Shown: piece after piece, positions 53,364 through 62,900 of the stretch | Layout of the letters: every line of letters starts with the position of its first letter | Numbering within the stretch: the first letter of the stretch is position 1 | NCBI GenBank assembly: GCA_018262895.1 | Contig: JADFDJ010000001.1 | Coordinates: 124,001 to 188,000, forward strand | Length of the DNA stretch: 64,000 nt | From: Methanomassiliicoccus sp. | GTDB lineage: Archaea > Thermoplasmatota > Thermoplasmata > Methanomassiliicoccales > Methanomassiliicoccaceae | Reading direction: 5' to 3' | Translations under genes and position numbers: made by a program | Notes under the pieces: generated by a model | Seen by the model: the letters and a program-made list of their open reading frames with translations, nothing else | Database searches by the model: none | Told to the model about the DNA's origin: nothing

Positions 53364-54980
53364 ATGCTGGGGTCCGTGTTCGTGGAGCATCCCTTAATCG
53401 CCCGGGAGAGCGTCGAGGACAGGATCTATCAACGAGCCCTGGCCAACTCCTGCCTGCGCTCCTCTACACTTGTGGTCCTCCCCACAGGCATGGGGAAGAC
53501 CGTCATCGCCCTGCTGGTCATCGCGGACGTGCTGATGGTCAAGAAGGGGAAGGTGCTCCTGCTCGCACCCACCAAGCCCCTGGTGGAGCAGCATGCTCTG
53601 TTCCTAAAGGACAAGCTGGTGGGCAAGAAGGTGGCGGTTCTGACCGGTGAGATCGATCCCGAGGAGAGGGAGGCGGAATGGGTCCAGAGCGATGTCATCG
53701 CCTCCACCCCCCAGGTCGTGGCCAACGACCTGCGCGCGGAGCGGGTATCGCTACGGGACGTGCGCCTCATATTGTTCGATGAAGCGCATCGAGGTGTGGG
53801 CAACTACGCGTACGTGGCCATCGCCCAGGAGTACATGGGCCACAACGGGCTGGTGATGGGGATGACCGCCTCCCCCGGCTCCAGCATGGCCAAGATCAAG
53901 GAGGTGTGCACAAACCTGGGGATCGAGAACATCGAGGTGCGCTCGGAGATGGACCCTGATGTCGCTCCTTACGTCCACGATATCCAGATGGACTGGGTAG
54001 AGGTCGAGGTACCAGTGGGCATGCGCAAGCTGGCCGATGTGCTCCGGAAGCTCTTCAACCGCTATGTCCAGGAGCTGGTGGCGATGGGGGTGATGACGAG
54101 CGCGCGGCCTCCCTCCATCAAGTACCTGTTGGAGGTCCAGAGGGCCATACAGGTCAGGCTCAACAAGGGGGAGAAGAACCGCACCATATACAACGCGCTT
54201 TCGGTCCAGGCCCGGGCCATAAAGGTGGGCCATGCCCTGGAGCTGGCCGAGACCCAGGGAGTGACGGCCCTGACCAGCTACCTGGAGAAGCTCCGGGAGG
54301 AGGCCTCTTCCGAGGACGGCTCCAAGGCCTCCCGGGCCATCGTGGCCTCCGAGGAGTTCCAGGAGGTCGAGCGGCTCCTGGGCTCGCTGAAGATGGAGCA
54401 TCCGAAGATCTCCCGGGTCATGAGCATCGTGAGCAACCAGCTGCAGGTCAAGCCCGACTCCCGGGTCCTGGTGTTCACCCAGTACCGCGACACCTGCGAC
54501 ATGGTCACCAACCTTCTGTCAAGAATAGAGGGCGCGAGGGTCACCAAGCTCATCGGCCAGTCCGGGCGGGGGAGCGACAAGGGGCTGAGGCAGAAGGAGC
54601 AGATCGGGGTCCTGCAGCGCTTCCGAGACGGTGAGTTCAATGTGGTGGTGGCGACCTCCGTGGGCGAGGAGGGACTGGACGTGGCCAACACCGACCTGGT
54701 CATCTTCTACGAGCCTGTACCCTCCGAGATCCGGTCGATCCAGCGGAGGGGTCGAACAGGCCGGTCGCGGGCGGGGCGGGTGGTGGTGCTGGTCACCGCG
54801 GGCACCAGGGACGAGGCCTCGCTGAACTCCAGCGAGAAGAAGGAGCGGGAGATGCGGAAGCGTTTGCGAACCCTGAAGCAGCAGTGGGACAGGGAGAACA
54901 GTAGGGCCGAGGCGCCTGCTCCAAAGCCTAAGAAGGGGCAGTCGAACCTGTCGGACTTCCCCCCGAAGGTAGAGGGCTAA
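53364..54980 (+). CDS. Hef-like DNA helicase without nuclease domain
   Basis: 538 aa, superfamily 2 helicase of the Hef/FANCM group: Q-motif region, Walker A LPTGMGKT, LFDEAHRGVGNYAY, the helical insert between the RecA domains (about 210-310), and QRRGRTGR motif VI. Euryarchaeal Hef usually continues into an XPF nuclease and HhH domain (about 750 aa); here the protein stops after a short linker ending QSNLSDFPPKVEG, whose QxxLxxF pattern resembles a PCNA-binding box. Followed 37 bases later by DNA ligase. Acts on stalled forks. Confidence 0.9.
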   Translation: MLGSVFVEHPLIARESVEDRIYQRALANSCLRSSTLVVLPTGMGKTVIALLVIADVLMVKKGKVLLLAPTKPLVEQHALFLKDKLVGKKVAVLTGEIDPEEREAEWVQSDVIASTPQVVANDLRAERVSLRDVRLILFDEAHRGVGNYAYVAIAQEYMGHNGLVMGMTASPGSSMAKIKEVCTNLGIENIEVRSEMDPDVAPYVHDIQMDWVEVEVPVGMRKLADVLRKLFNRYVQELVAMGVMTSARPPSIKYLLEVQRAIQVRLNKGEKNRTIYNALSVQARAIKVGHALELAETQGVTALTSYLEKLREEASSEDGSKASRAIVASEEFQEVERLLGSLKMEHPKISRVMSIVSNQLQVKPDSRVLVFTQYRDTCDMVTNLLSRIEGARVTKLIGQSGRGSDKGLRQKEQIGVLQRFRDGEFNVVVATSVGEEGLDVANTDLVIFYEPVPSEIRSIQRRGRTGRSRAGRVVVLVTAGTRDEASLNSSEKKEREMRKRLRTLKQQWDRENSRAEAPAPKPKKGQSNLSDFPPKVEG

Positions 54981-55017
54981 CCTCCGGTTTATCTACCTGG
55001 GAACCGTATCGAACCTC

Positions 55018-56778
55018 ATGCTGTACCATGACCTGGTCAAGGTTTACCAGGCCCTCGAGTCCACCACTTCCAGGCTGGAGATGGCCGACATTCTTGCCGA
55101 CCTCTTCAGGTCCACTGACTGCGCTCACATCAGGAAGATCGTATACATGACCCAGGGCACCATCGTTCCCGACTTCTACCCTGAGAAGCTGGGGATGGCC
55201 GACAAGCTGTACATCCGCACCCTGCTGGCGGCCACCGGCGCCAACGAGGAATCGGTCCGCAAGCTGTGGGCCCAGGAGGGGGACCTCGGTACCATCACCG
55301 AAAAGGTGTACGAGAACAAGCGACAGACCACTCTTTTCTCAGAGCCCCTGACGCTCGACCGGGTGTACGATGCCCTCCTTAAGGTCGCGCGCTCGGAGGG
55401 CAGCGGCTCACAGGAGTACAAGACCCGCTACCTGGCGGACATACTGCATGACGCCAAGCCTGCCGAGGCAAGATACATAGCGCGCATAGTCACCGGCCGC
55501 ATGCGCCTGGGGGTGGCCTCCCAGACCGTAATCGACTCCCTGGCCCAGGCCTTCGCCACCAAGCAGGACAAGGCAGCGGTGGAGCGGGCGTTCAACATCA
55601 CCTCGGACCTCGGCCTGGTGGGCGAGACCCTGTGCCAGAAGGGGATCGCCGGGCTGGAGGAGATGCATGTCAGGGTCGGCAACCCCATCCGGGCCATGCT
55701 GGCAGAGAGACTGCCGTCACCGGAGGAGATCCTGGATAGGATGGGGGGTCAGGCCATGTTCGAGTACAAGTATGACGGCCTGAGGGTACAGGCCCACATC
55801 CAGGATGGCAAGGTGACCCTATACTCCCGCCGCCTGGAGGACCTCACCTCACAGTTCCCTGATGTCGTGAAGGCCCTGAAGGAGGCTTTCACCTGCAGCA
55901 GCGCCATCATCGAGGGAGAGTGCGTCCCGGTGGACATAAACACTGGTGAGCTTCTGCCGTTCCAGGAAGTATCACATCGCCGGGGTAGGAAGCATGGCCT
56001 TACCGAGGCCATCGAGGACTACCCTGTACGCATACATCTGTTCGACTGCCTGTACCTTGACGGAGCGGACATGACCGATGAGCCCCTACCCGACCGCCGC
56101 ACCGCGCTGACCAGGTGCGTCAAGATCACAGAGGACGTTCGCTTCTCCGAGGCCAGGGTGCTCGACGATCCCGCCAAGGTCCAGGAGTTCTTCATAGAGG
56201 CCCTCAACGCCGGATGCGAGGGGCTGATGGCCAAGTCCCTAGGCGACGGTTCCGTCTACCGGGCCGGCTCCCGCGGTTTCCTGTGGATCAAGTACAAGAA
56301 GGAGTACCGCTCGGAGATGAACGACACCGTCGACCTGGTGGCTGTGGGCGCGTTCCACGGCCGGGGAAGGCGCGGGGGGATGTACGGCGCGCTGCTCATG
56401 GCCACTTACAACGAGGAGGAGGACCGCTTCGAGACGGTCAGCAAGCTCGGGAGCGGCTTCGACGACGCCACCCTGGCCCTCCTGCCGGAGAGGCTGGACC
56501 GCTACCGACTTCACGATCGTCACCCGCTGGTGGAGTCAAAGATGGAGGCGGACGTGTGGTTCGAGCCGGCCTTGGTCCTGGAGGTACTGGGAGCGGAGAT
56601 AAGCCTGTCCCCCATCCATACCTGTGCCCACGGCCGCATCCGGGACGGGGCGGGGCTGGCGATCAGGTTCCCCCGGTTCACGGGGACGTTCCGGGACGAT
56701 AAGAGGCCCCGCGACGCCACCACCAGCCAGGAGCTGTACGATATGTACAATGCCCAGATGAAGAAGGTCGAGGGCTGA
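55018..56778 (+). CDS. lig: ATP-dependent DNA ligase
   Basis: 586 aa, replicative archaeal ligase I type. N-terminal DNA-binding domain (1 to about 220), adenylation domain with K251 in FEYKYDGLRVQAH, EGECVPVD, and LMAKSLGD...GFLWIKYKKEY (motifs IV-V), then an OB domain ending in the RFPRFTGTFRDDKRP segment. Seals Okazaki nicks. Placed right after the helicase gene, with TATA-like sequences weak between them, so they may be co-transcribed. Confidence 0.95.
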   Translation: MLYHDLVKVYQALESTTSRLEMADILADLFRSTDCAHIRKIVYMTQGTIVPDFYPEKLGMADKLYIRTLLAATGANEESVRKLWAQEGDLGTITEKVYENKRQTTLFSEPLTLDRVYDALLKVARSEGSGSQEYKTRYLADILHDAKPAEARYIARIVTGRMRLGVASQTVIDSLAQAFATKQDKAAVERAFNITSDLGLVGETLCQKGIAGLEEMHVRVGNPIRAMLAERLPSPEEILDRMGGQAMFEYKYDGLRVQAHIQDGKVTLYSRRLEDLTSQFPDVVKALKEAFTCSSAIIEGECVPVDINTGELLPFQEVSHRRGRKHGLTEAIEDYPVRIHLFDCLYLDGADMTDEPLPDRRTALTRCVKITEDVRFSEARVLDDPAKVQEFFIEALNAGCEGLMAKSLGDGSVYRAGSRGFLWIKYKKEYRSEMNDTVDLVAVGAFHGRGRRGGMYGALLMATYNEEEDRFETVSKLGSGFDDATLALLPERLDRYRLHDRHPLVESKMEADVWFEPALVLEVLGAEISLSPIHTCAHGRIRDGAGLAIRFPRFTGTFRDDKRPRDATTSQELYDMYNAQMKKVEG

Positions 56779-56970
56779 TCTCCATCAGGCAGCCATCTCT
56801 TTTCCCGTGCCTATCACCCCCGACACCTGAGCGTGTACCAAGTACAAGGCTCTGTCCACGTTAATCTGCCTGTCCATAAATAGGATGCTCCTTTAATCCA
56901 ACATTATAAAAATATCTAAAAATAATTTCCTTATTATATCCTCTAAGCCGAGGTTATACCAGAGGTAAAT

Positions 56971-56978
56971 GGAGGTGA
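56971..56978 (+). promoter_or_regulatory. Full-length ribosome-binding site of the first uspA
   Basis: GGAGGTGA, 4 bases before ATG 56983 and 10 before ATG 56989. AT-rich TATA candidates lie at about 56904-56913 and 56932-56940. Confidence 0.6.
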
Positions 56979-56982
56979 AGAA

Positions 56983-57402
56983 ATGGTCATGAAAAAGTTG
57001 TTGGTCTGTGTCGACGGCTCGAAGTATTCAGATGAGGCGGTCAAACATACAGTGGAGATCGCGAAGAAGTTCGACTCCGAGATAACGTTGATGTTCGCTT
57101 GGGCCCCGCCGGCCACCGGAGGTAGGACCATGGTGGTCCACCACGACATACCGGATGTGGAGATGGAGCGGCTGGAGGGAGCGATCACCATCTTGAGGGA
57201 TAATGGGCTCACATACCGCATCGTCAAGGCCATTGGGAACCCTGCCAAGGAGATCATCGAGGAATCGAAGAAGGGCTACGACCTGGTTATCATGGGCAGC
57301 AGGGGGCTGGGGGCGATTGAGGGCTTCCTCCTCGGCAGCGTGACCAGCAGGGTGTCGCACCATATCGATGTCCCGTTGATGATCGTCCACTCGAAAGGCT
57401 AA
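56983..57402 (+). CDS. Universal stress protein, UspA family (copy 1)
   Basis: 139 aa single-domain Usp: LLVCVDGSKYSDEAV at the start and the ATP-binding motif IMGSRGLGAIEGFLLGSVTSRVSHH near the end (G-2x-G-9x-GS pattern). Cytoplasmic nucleotide-binding stress protein. ATG 56983 is used; ATG 56989 is also well spaced from the ribosome-binding site. A close relative follows at 57694. Confidence 0.92.
   Translation: MVMKKLLVCVDGSKYSDEAVKHTVEIAKKFDSEITLMFAWAPPATGGRTMVVHHDIPDVEMERLEGAITILRDNGLTYRIVKAIGNPAKEIIEESKKGYDLVIMGSRGLGAIEGFLLGSVTSRVSHHIDVPLMIVHSKG
57289..57356 (+). repeat. 68-bp block identical to 57997-58064
   Basis: ATCATGGGCAGCAGG... through ...GGGTGTC is base-for-base the same in both uspA genes, including synonymous positions, while flanking parts of the genes differ widely. 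Confidence 0.9.
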
Positions 57403-57693
57403 GGCACAGGTCAGGGGCTATGTCGGACAGGGCATGGCTCCCCTTTTCGTTCGACCGAACGCCTATCAGATCGCCTCCCATATGGCTGGTATGAGGGACC
57501 AGGACGTGACCGGATGACGTCAGGCCGTTACGGGACCGTGGATGCTCTATCGAGCGAAGTTCACCGGAGCCATCGTGCCTTCCTCCAGGCCGGGTCCATG
57601 GGGTGTCTTGCTTCATCATTTATTTAATAGAATAAAATAATCTTCTTATATGAAATGGTTTGATTTTTTTATTAACTGAGGGGGTCCGGAGAT

Positions 57694-58110
57694 ATGACTA
57701 TGGAACGGTTGTTGGTTTGCGTGGATGGGTCTAAGAACTCGGAAGAGGCGGTAATAAGCGCGGTGGAGATGGCGAGGAAGTTCAACTCCACCATCACTTT
57801 GATGTTCGTATGGCCGCCGCCGGCAGCTTCCGGCAAGGGCATCGTGATCCGTGAGATCCCCGACTATGAGCTGGAGAAACTCAATGGGGCGAAGGACATA
57901 CTGAAGAACTCGGGAGTGGACTACTCGGTCGTCACCAAGATCGGCAATCCTGCGATGCACATCATCGACGAGGCGAAGAAGGGTTATGGCATGGCGATCA
58001 TGGGCAGCAGGGGGCTGGGGGCGATTGAGGGCTTCCTCCTCGGCAGCGTGACCAGCAGGGTGTCTCACCATATCCACATCCCTCTGCTGATCGTCCCGCC
58101 CAGGCAATGA
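57694..58110 (+). CDS. Universal stress protein, UspA family (copy 2)
   Basis: 138 aa, same architecture as copy 1: LLVCVDGSKNSEEAV and IMGSRGLGAIEGFLLGSVTSRVSHH. The middle third is quite different from copy 1. An AT-rich promoter (TTTATTTAATAG at about 57618-57629; TTATATG at 57645-57651) and CCGGAG before the ATG indicate its own transcription unit. The 291 bases between the copies hold no gene that I can support. Confidence 0.92.
   Translation: MTMERLLVCVDGSKNSEEAVISAVEMARKFNSTITLMFVWPPPAASGKGIVIREIPDYELEKLNGAKDILKNSGVDYSVVTKIGNPAMHIIDEAKKGYGMAIMGSRGLGAIEGFLLGSVTSRVSHHIHIPLLIVPPRQ
57997..58064 (+). repeat. 68-bp block identical to 57289-57356
   Basis: Second member of the pair, offset 708 bases; encodes the C-terminal ATP-binding loop of the Usp fold. 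Confidence 0.9.
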
Positions 58111-58325
58111 GCCGACGCCCGCGCCTATGACTTGGACGAGCTAACCGTAGGTGTAGTGGTTAAGGCGATGGTCGTGCACCGTCCCAAGGGCGCGGAGCCG
58201 TTTCCCAGATGCTTGCATCCTCCCGTAGCGTAAGGTACATCCGGCCAGGGCAGGGTGGTGCGGCCGGTCCCCAGAAATCTATTGTGTGAAAACCTTTATT
58301 ATTGGTTGTAGTATTGAGCGCCTTC

Positions 58326-58598
58326 ATGCAACTTCAGCTCCTTGACAAGGATAAGGACTCCATACAGGTCCAGATCCGCGACGCCGATATGACCTTGATA
58401 CAGCCGCTCATCAGCGAGCTCCTGGCGGACGAAGGCGTAGAGGAGGTCAAGTTCGTGACCGGTCATCCCGATCTGGACATACCGGTGCTGACGATCAGGG
58501 TCAAGAGCGGCAAGCCCCAGACCGCGCTGAAGAGGGCTGCCAAGACCCTCTCCAATGAGTTCAAGGAAGCGCGGGAGAAGCTAGAGAAGAGCAAGTGA
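58326..58598 (+). CDS. rpoL: DNA-directed RNA polymerase subunit L (Rpo11)
   Basis: 90 aa. MQLQLLDKDKDSIQVQIRDADMTLIQ and later VLTIRVKSG match Rpo11, which pairs with Rpo3 to start polymerase assembly; the last 30 residues are a basic helix. ATG 58326 lies about 25-30 bases after TTTATTATT (58296-58304), so the mRNA is probably leaderless; the frame opens at 58302. truD starts 2 bases after the stop. Confidence 0.9.
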   Translation: MQLQLLDKDKDSIQVQIRDADMTLIQPLISELLADEGVEEVKFVTGHPDLDIPVLTIRVKSGKPQTALKRAAKTLSNEFKEAREKLEKSK

Positions 58599-58599
58599 C

Positions 58600-59901
58600 A
58601 TGCTGGAGTGTAGTTCCCGTGAGGCTGTCATAGGCCTCGAGGTCTATTTTTCTGATACAACTGGAATCGGGGGACGGCTGAAGCGCTCGCCCGAGGACTT
58701 CTTGGTCGAGGAGGTCTCCTCCTTCCCGGAAAGGAACGATAGCGGCCCCTACACCATAGCCCAGGTCACAGCCCAGAACTGGGAGATGAACCGTCTGGTG
58801 CGGGAGCTCTCCAAGGCACTGGGCATCTCCCGGGACTCCATCGGTTTCGCCGGAACCAAGGACAAGAGGGCGATCACCACTCAGCTCATGTCCTTCCAAG
58901 CACCCGTGGACCAGGTCATGGGCGTGCAGATCCATCAGGTCAGCGTGGAGGGGGCGTATCGAGCGAAGAAACCGCTCACGATCGGCGACCTCGTCGGAAA
59001 CCGGTTCCGGATCCTTGTGAAGGAAACAGCGCTGTCCGGAGACGATCTTCGATCGTCCCTCGACGAGACGGCAGCGGCCCTCAACCAGCTGGGCGGTTAT
59101 CCCAACTTCTTCGGGGTGCAGCGTTTCGGGGCAGTGCGCCCGGTGACGCATGAGGTCGGGAAGTGGATAGTGAAGGGGGACTTCGAGCGAGCGGTCATGA
59201 CCTACGCCGGGAACCCCGTGCCTCAGGAGAGCGAGGCGACAAGGGAGGCCCGCAAGAGGCTGGACGAGAACCGGGACTTCAGCGAGGCGCTGAGCTACTT
59301 CCCCCGCACGCTGACCTTCGAGAGGATGGTCATAGGCTTCTTGGCCCGCAACCCTGGTGACTATGTCGGAGCCATACAGGTCCTGCCTCCCAACCTCCAG
59401 ATGATGTTCGTCCACGCCTACCAATCGTACCTATTCAACCTCGTGGTGAGCGAGCGGGTCCGCAGGGGATTGCCCCTCAACCGCCCTCTGGTGGGCGATG
59501 TGGTCCTCCCCGTGGACCGCCAGGGCCTTCCGGACCATGATCACGGCGTCCCGGTGACATCGAAGAACCTGGACCTCGTGGAGAGGCAGGTGAGGAACGG
59601 CAGGGCGTACATCGGAGGGGTCCTCTTCGGATCTGAGTCCGTGCTCTCCGAGGGGGCCATGGGCGAGATCGAGCGCCTGATCATCGAGAGGGAAGGGCTG
59701 GAGGCAAAGGACTTCATGGTCCCCCAGCTCCACCAGTGCTCCTCCAAGGGAAGCTGGAGGGAGATCTTAGGGCGGATCAAGGACCTCCGGTACGAGGCCG
59801 CCGAGAACAGCGTCGCGTTCTCGTTCGAGCTGAACAAAGGCTGCTACGCCACATCCCTCCTCCGCGAGTTCATGAAGAAGGGCGAGCTGATGGATTACTA
59901 G
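58600..59901 (+). CDS. truD: tRNA pseudouridine-13 synthase
   Basis: 433 aa. RLKRSPEDFLVEEV at the N-terminus, the catalytic D88 in GFAGTKDKRAITTQ, PNFFGVQRFG and a C-terminal FSFELNKGCYATSLLREFMK are standard for the TruD/Pus7 family. The central insert is the archaeal TRUD domain. Co-transcribed with rpoL. Confidence 0.94.
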   Translation: MLECSSREAVIGLEVYFSDTTGIGGRLKRSPEDFLVEEVSSFPERNDSGPYTIAQVTAQNWEMNRLVRELSKALGISRDSIGFAGTKDKRAITTQLMSFQAPVDQVMGVQIHQVSVEGAYRAKKPLTIGDLVGNRFRILVKETALSGDDLRSSLDETAAALNQLGGYPNFFGVQRFGAVRPVTHEVGKWIVKGDFERAVMTYAGNPVPQESEATREARKRLDENRDFSEALSYFPRTLTFERMVIGFLARNPGDYVGAIQVLPPNLQMMFVHAYQSYLFNLVVSERVRRGLPLNRPLVGDVVLPVDRQGLPDHDHGVPVTSKNLDLVERQVRNGRAYIGGVLFGSESVLSEGAMGEIERLIIEREGLEAKDFMVPQLHQCSSKGSWREILGRIKDLRYEAAENSVAFSFELNKGCYATSLLREFMKKGELMDY

Positions 59902-59949
59902 GCCTGGTCATACTCGCCCTGTTGTGTCCCTGAGCAGTTACGCGATCAT

Positions 59950-62900
59950 CTACAACCTACTCAGGTCACGCACCTCGACCGCCTGTTCCGGTTCGGCCTC
60001 CAGGATCTCCCTCAGCTTCTCCCTCCGGTCCTCGGACCTTCTAACCGCGGGGGCTGGCTCCTCCGGGAGTATCTCCTCGGGCGCTGGAGCTGCCTCCACC
60101 GGCTCAACTTCATTTATCTCGCCCTCCGCTAAAGCGGCCTCTCTAGGCATGGCCTCCACGGTCATGCTCGCGGGCTGATACACCTGCGGTTCGGGCGCAT
60201 CCTGCTGCAGCATCTCGATCTGCTCCTGCAGGGAGGGCGGGGCCTCCTCCACACTCTCGGCGGCAGCGCGGTACGCGGCCTTGGGGGCGTTCTGGACCGG
60301 AGGAGCGGCATACCTCTTCTGAGAGTCCTGCACCAGCCTCTCCACCATCCTTTCCTTGTCCGGCCTCGCCGCCCTAAGCTCCCGTTCCACGGCCTTGAGC
60401 TGCTTCTCGCCGACAGTACTGTTGCGATCGGCCTCGGCGAGACGCTTCATCGCCCAGCGCTGCTGGATCGCCTTCCTCTGGGCCTCGGTCTCGATGAGGT
60501 CCCTGTCATCCACCGCCTTGCCTATTGTGGCTCCATCTACGAAGTCAATGGCCAGCTGGCACCTCGGGCAGATATCCAGGTTGGTGACACAATCCATGCA
60601 GAACAGGGTCCCGCAACTGGGGCACACCGACACCGCCGCCTCCCCGTGGAAAAGGCACTTGCGTCCATGGTACTGGCTGGTATCCTGCTGATAAGTGACC
60701 GTCACCGCCTTGGAGCGGTCCACGGGCTTAGCGGGTGCGACTTCCTCCCTCCTCTTCCTTCTGAACATCGGTCTTACCTCTTGCCTCTCATAGCTCCCCT
60801 CCACATCGGCAGGGGACACTGTCTCTCGTGATCTGACGCGCCCCTTGGCAATGGGTGCCTTAGGCGCTTCCGTTCGTGACAGGGGGCCCTCATGGGCCAC
60901 CTGGTACTGGCGGGGGGGTGCGCGTGCACCCGAGCTCAGGCTGTTAAGCATGCATACGATGCGCCGGGCGGTGTACAGACCGACCTCCAGGTTCTGCATG
61001 ACCCCCAGGGTGCTGTGTGCGGACGATGGCAGCTCCAGGGCCGCCCGCACCATCTTCTCGGTCTTTTTGTCCATAGCCTCAGGGGCGAAGTCCATCTTGT
61101 TGACGGTCTCGATGTACGCCATGACCTTCTTGGCCTTCTCCACGTCACGGTCCGGCATGCTCATGAATACATCGGCCAGGCGTAGCCCCTGCCTCTGGTA
61201 GTTGGGGTTGCCCAGAGTGGCCATGAGGACATCGTGGGACAGTACCTCGTAGGCATGGAAGCGCTCCTCGTCCAGCCCCTCCACGTCCACAGGCTCCTTG
61301 GCCTGGAGGTATGCGGTCACCTCGTCCAGGGCGCTGAAGGGCAGCCCGCAGTCCTTGAAGGCTTCCTCGCGGGTGACCTTGGCGTTGCGCCGGTGCTCGT
61401 ACTCAAGCACCCGCGCCGCGTAGATGGATATCTGCCGCTGCTTCAGCTTCTTGTCCAGGGCGGCATTGCCCTCCACCGCCGACTCCAGCTGCGGGTCCAG
61501 CTCCAGCGCCCGGTCGAACGAACGCTTGGCGTGGTCGAGCTTGTCCATCTTCATGAGGATGCGGCCCTTCCCGCTCCAGGCATACTTGTCCTGGGGCTCG
61601 TTGCCGATGACCGTATCATAGGAACGGAGGGCCTCCTCGTCGTCCCCCAGCCTCTCCAGCAGCGCGGCACGGTTGAGCCAGGCGCGATTGTTGGTGCGGT
61701 CGATGGAGATGGATCGGTCCAGGCTCTCCACTGCCTCCGGGAGCTTGCCGAGCTTGGCCTGTGCGATGCCGATGCGCATCCACAGCTGAGCATCGTTGGG
61801 GTTGATATTAGCGGCATCGAGGTATGATCCCAGCGCATTCTCGAGCCTTCCCATCTCCTCCTCCGCCCTTCCTTTAGAGAGGTATGTGGCGGGATCGTTG
61901 GAGCCCAGCTCAGCGGAGCGGTCGAAGCACTTGATCGCCTCCTCCTTGTTGCCGAGCTTCAGAAGCACGTTCCCCTTGTACTTCCAGACCTGCGGATCGT
62001 TGGCGTTGAGCTGCAGGGCCGCGTCAAAGGCCTCCAGTGCTTGGTCGTAGTTGCCCAGGGTGGCCAGGGCTCGGCCTTGGTCCATGCGGAAGGTGTGGTT
62101 GGCGGGGGTGATGCTTGCCGCCTGGTTGAAAGCCTCAAGCGCTCCGACCGCATCTCGTGACAATAGCAGGGCCCTGCCTTTGTTGTCAAGCATGACCGAG
62201 TCTCCGGGGTCCATCTTCCACCCGCGGTCGAAGGCCTCGGCCCCTCCCTGATAGTTACCAAGGTCCATCAGAGCGATGCCTTTCTTGTTGAACAGGGTCT
62301 TATCACTGGGATCGAGCCTCAACGCGTAGTCGTACTCGATCAAGGCCTCCTGTGTCCGGCCCAGCGCCTGCAGGGCGTCACCGCGGTCGGTGTGGGCCGA
62401 CTTGGAGCGGGGCTCGATCTGCAGCAGGAGGTTGCAGGCATCGATGACCCCAGAGTAGTCCCCCTTCAGCATGAGGGCCTCCTTCTTCTTCTCCAGGACC
62501 AGGTCGTCCCGGGGGTTGCCATCCAGGACCTTGTTATAGGTCTTCAGGGCTTCGTCCACCCTTCCCAAGGTCTGGAGGGAGGTGGCCTTGTCCATCGCGG
62601 CTGCCTTGTTCTTGGGATCGAGCTTCAGTATCTGGTCGCAGGTGGGGATCACCTCGTCCACCCTTCCCAGGAGCTTCAGGGACTCCTTCTTGGCCTCCAG
62701 GACCTCAAGGTCCTTGTGGCCCAGGGCCAAGGCGCGGTTGTAGGAGTTCACGGCCTCCGCGTGCATGCCCATCTTGGCCAGGGAGCGCCCTCTCTGCACC
62801 TGGGCGAACTTGTTGTCCTCGTCGATGGAGATGGCCCGATCAAAGCACTCTATCGCCTCGGAGTGCTTGTCCATCATTGCCAGGGCCACTCCCTTGCTGA

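Noticed and set aside
58140-58205. tRNA-like stretch with a D-loop-like GTAGTGGTTA and a possible anticodon stem GATGG/CCGTC
   Set aside because: There is no T-arm (no TTCRANNC), the D-stem does not pair, and position 33 would not be U. At best a chance resemblance or decayed remnant.
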